Source: JBOFFC01 sp051648405
Lineage (GTDB): Bacteria; Planctomycetota; Planctomycetia; Pirellulales; Lacipirellulaceae
Direction: 5' to 3'
Assembly: GCA_051648405.1 (NCBI GenBank)
Contig: JBOFFC010000151.1
Span: forward strand, 41,737 to 105,736
DNA: 64,000 bases
Below, one piece after another: positions 62,158-64,000 of this stretch (position 1 is its first letter; each line of letters opens with the position of its first letter). Under the pieces are notes generated by a model that saw only the letters and a program-made list of their open reading frames with translations, did not search any database and was not told where the DNA came from. The position numbers and the translations under genes are program-made.

Positions 62158-63465
62158 ATGAGCAGCACCGCTAGGCCGGCCGAGCGCCGCGTTGTGATCA
62201 CCGGCGTCGGCCTCGTCTCGCCCCTCGGCTCGACGCCGGGCGAGCTGTGGGAGGCCCTCTCGAGCGGCCGCAGCGGCGTACGCCGGAGGCCGGGGGCCGT
62301 CGAGCCGCTGGTCGCCGCCGACGCCCCGCAGTTCTCCGGCGCGATCGAAGACTTCGGTCCCGTCGAAGGGGATCTCAAGAAGTCGATCCGCAAGGGGCTC
62401 AAGGTCATGTGCCGCGAGACCCAGATGGCGGTCGCCGCGGCGCAGCGCGCGCTGTTTGACTCGGGGGCGCTAGCGACCCTCGACCCCGAACGGTTCGGCG
62501 TCGTCTTGGGGAGCGATTACATGCTCACGCTCCCCGAGGACTACGCCGACGCCATCCGCAAGTGCGCCGACGGGGGCGCCTTCGACTACTCGCGCTGGGG
62601 GAGCGACGGGCTACGCGAGATGCAGCCGCTGTGGATGCTCAAGTACCTGCCGAACATGCCGGCCAGCCACATCGCGATCTACAACGACCTGCGCGGGCCG
62701 AACAACTCGCTGACGATGCGCGAGGCGTCGGGCCTGGTGGCGATCGGCGAGGCGACGCGGATCATCGCCCGCGGGGGCGCCGACCGGATGGTCGCCGGCG
62801 CCACCGGGACGCGCGTCCTGCCGATGCAGGCGATCCACGCGATGCAGTCGGGACCCGTCACGCACGACGGCGACCCGGCCACCGCCAGCCGACCCTTCGA
62901 CCGTGACCGCCGCGGCATGGTCTGCGGCGAGGGCGCCGGCATGGTGGTGCTCGAGTCGCTCGAGTCGGCCACGGCGCGCGGCGCACGCGTCTACGGCGAG
63001 CTGCGCGGCTTCGCGTCGAGCGTCGTCGCCGACTGCAACCTGCGCGGCGACACACGCCGCGCGATCGCGCAGGCCGCCCGCGGCGCGATGGCCGACGCGC
63101 GCCTCGAAGCGTCGGCCCTGGGGCACGTCGCCGCGCACGGCCTGGGGACAATCGACGACGACGCGGCCGAAGCGGCCGGCCTCGTCGATGCGCTCGGCCA
63201 AGCATCAAAGCACGTGCCGGTCGTCGCGCTGAAGAGCTACTTCGGCAACCTGGGCGGCGGCTCGGGGGTCGTCGAGCTGATCGGCTCGCTCCTTGCGCTC
63301 GCGCACGGCGCCCTGCCGCGGACGCTGAACTACCAGACGCCCGACCCCGCCTGCCCGCTCAACGTGACGCGCGACGAGGGCGGCCGCGCGGGGGACTCGT
63401 CGCTGGTAGTGAGCACCACGCCGCAAGGCCAAGCGGCGGCGGTGTGCGTGGGGCGGCGGGCGTAG
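62158..63465 (+). CDS. Beta-ketoacyl synthase homologue lacking the catalytic Cys
   Basis: The 435-residue protein has the thiolase fold of KAS enzymes (VVITGVGLVSPLGSTPGELW, FDRDRRGMVCGEGAGMVVLE). The nucleophile position reads TMREASGL, with Glu where TACASG has Cys. The first His is kept (AAHGLGT) but the second GHxxGA is FGNLGGGSG, Asn for His. The enzyme cannot condense; it resembles chain-length factor (KS-beta) partners. A partner ketosynthase is not adjacent; fabF lies 3.2 kb away. Confidence 0.82.
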   Translation: MSSTARPAERRVVITGVGLVSPLGSTPGELWEALSSGRSGVRRRPGAVEPLVAADAPQFSGAIEDFGPVEGDLKKSIRKGLKVMCRETQMAVAAAQRALFDSGALATLDPERFGVVLGSDYMLTLPEDYADAIRKCADGGAFDYSRWGSDGLREMQPLWMLKYLPNMPASHIAIYNDLRGPNNSLTMREASGLVAIGEATRIIARGGADRMVAGATGTRVLPMQAIHAMQSGPVTHDGDPATASRPFDRDRRGMVCGEGAGMVVLESLESATARGARVYGELRGFASSVVADCNLRGDTRRAIAQAARGAMADARLEASALGHVAAHGLGTIDDDAAEAAGLVDALGQASKHVPVVALKSYFGNLGGGSGVVELIGSLLALAHGALPRTLNYQTPDPACPLNVTRDEGGRAGDSSLVVSTTPQGQAAAVCVGRRA

Positions 63466-63473
63466 CGCTCCGT

Positions 63474-63580
63474 AGGCGAGCCGGCCGACGTCAGTCGCCG
63501 GAGTCGTTGCGCAAGCGTTGGCTCCGCCGTGGCGCGATCACTCCGACGACTCACGTCGCCGGCTCGCCTTCAACTTGGGG
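63474..63580. repeat. Dispersed repeat, AGGCGAGCCGGC family (copy 2)
   Basis: From AGGCGAGCCGGCCGACGTCA to GCCGGCTCGCCTTCAACTTG. The ends AGGCGAGCCGGC and GCCGGCTCGCCT are inverted repeats. It occurs between the ketosynthase-like gene and the antitoxin. A copy truncated by the window edge lies at 63933. Confidence 0.75.
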
Positions 63581-63602
63581 GGCTCTCTCTGGAGGGCGGT
63601 GC

Positions 63603-63608
63603 TATACT
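63603..63608 (+). promoter_or_regulatory. Candidate -10 box, leaderless antitoxin transcript
   Basis: TATACT lies 6 bases before the antitoxin ATG at 63615. Transcription would start at the ATG. No Shine-Dalgarno is present. No good -35 box at standard distance is seen. Confidence 0.45.
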
Positions 63609-63614
63609 AGGCGA

Positions 63615-63860
63615 ATGGACGCCCCCAGCACGATTACCATTGACGCCCTGCAAGCCGACTTCGCCGCCTGCCTGGGGCGCGTCGAGGCAGGCGAGCGCCT
63701 CGTCGTCACCCGCGACGGCCAGCCGGTGGCGGAGATCCGCCCGGCGGACGCGCCGTCCGGTGGAAAGCGCCCGTTCGGCCTTGCGAAGGGGCAGTTCGTC
63801 GTCCCTGACGACTTCGACGCGCCGTTGCCCGAGGAAGTGCTGCGGGACTTCCACCATTGA
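63615..63860 (+). CDS. Phd/YefM-family antitoxin
   Basis: The 81-residue protein has the Phd-type N-terminal fold (TITIDALQADFAACLGRVEAGE, RLVVTRDGQPVAEIRPA) and the tail LAKGQFVVPDDFDAPLPEEVLRDF common in partners of VapC toxins. It represses its own promoter in studied systems. The downstream toxin is only a remnant, so this may now be an orphan. Confidence 0.85.
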   Translation: MDAPSTITIDALQADFAACLGRVEAGERLVVTRDGQPVAEIRPADAPSGGKRPFGLAKGQFVVPDDFDAPLPEEVLRDFHH

Positions 63861-63934
63861 GCCGCTTGCTGCTCGACACGCGCGTCGCGCATTGGCTCAC
63901 GTCGTACAGCGTGCCGGTGCTCGCAACCTCGTAG
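63857..63934 (+). pseudogene. Remnant of VapC (PIN-domain) toxin
   Basis: A TTG overlapping the antitoxin stop opens a 25-codon frame, LSRLLLDTRVAHWL followed by TSYSVPVLATS. The first part is the start of PIN toxins (LLLDTHVALWW) with the first acidic Asp. The second part resembles the C-terminal end of such toxins (YxVPVL). About 100 residues between them are missing. The stop codon lies in the next repeat. Confidence 0.7.
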
Positions 63935-64000
63935 GCGAGCCGGCGGCGAGAGCCGTCGGAGTCGTTACGCGAGGCGTTGACTCCGTCGTGGCGCGATCAC
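63933..64000. repeat. Dispersed repeat, AGGCGAGCCGGC family (copy 3, cut by window end)
   Basis: AGGCGAGCCGGCGGCGAGAG through TGGCGCGATCAC matches the first two-thirds of copy 2 (63474-63580). It begins within the stop codon of the VapC remnant. The remainder is outside the window. Confidence 0.75.

Noticed and set aside
1..64000. CRISPR array or prophage
   Set aside because: No set of regularly spaced identical direct repeats with unique spacers; no phage structural or integrase genes in any frame.

Overview
The window is chromosomal DNA of a high-GC bacterium, most likely a planctomycete of the order Pirellulales. The evidence is two PEP-CTERM-tailed exported proteins, one with dockerin-like GDYTGDGRVNAADY repeats, a TPR protein fused to two RNA polymerase alpha C-terminal domains, a Ser/Thr kinase with zinc ribbons beside a PP2C phosphatase, a fused SecDF, and many structured intergenic repeats. 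Family-level placement (Lacipirellulaceae-like) is inference. No rRNA, CRISPR array, prophage or intact insertion sequence was seen. One tRNA, tRNA-Thr(CGT), is present.

Layout. 0-7.4 kb: exported methionine sulfoxide reductases MsrA and MsrB, a SOUL haem-binding protein, MetH, and a coupled pair made of a SET-domain methyltransferase and an AdoMet-decarboxylase-family protein. 7.7-15.6 kb: a LarA-like protein, tRNA-Thr, the TPR/alpha-CTD protein and tgt-yajC-secDF. 16-28 kb: a LysM protein, an ABC-2 permease, serine acetyltransferase, a TPR protein, PP2C phosphatase plus Ser/Thr kinase, a PEP-CTERM protein, YqgE and TrpE. 28-34 kb: McsA-McsB, a ParE-type toxin-antitoxin pair with DUF488, PPK2, a cysteine-rich small protein and RtcB. 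34.16-34.55 kb holds no conventional gene but looks like a structured RNA with its own intrinsic terminator. 34.6-46.2 kb: a secretin-N-domain protein without a pore, a chimeric DoxX/DUF4185-type gene beside its intact DoxX donor, an arsenic operon (arsR-arsM-phosphatase-ACR3) with a palindromic operator, a VWA protein and an overlapping ParB-like two-gene unit. 46.2-64 kb: gltX, a membrane protein, a GGDEF protein with a decayed HD-GYP domain, superoxide dismutase, a lipoprotein, rpmF-fabD-fabG-acpP-fabF, a PEP-CTERM metalloprotease-like protein, a ketosynthase homologue without its catalytic Cys, and a Phd-type antitoxin with a remnant VapC toxin.

How the genes work together. Protein oxidation repair (MsrA/MsrB, SOD), protein quality control (McsA/McsB), export (YajC, SecDF), fatty-acid synthesis (fab cluster) and arsenic detoxification are recognisable modules. 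Arsenic genes run from a single ArsR-controlled promoter and offer reduction, methylation and efflux.

The most unusual content is non-coding. It includes the candidate RNA at 34.2 kb, where a strong Shine-Dalgarno preceding a 14-codon ORF is paired in a long stem; a 148-bp mobile-looking element whose ends lie exactly one base after stop codons; and several families of inverted repeats placed at gene ends.
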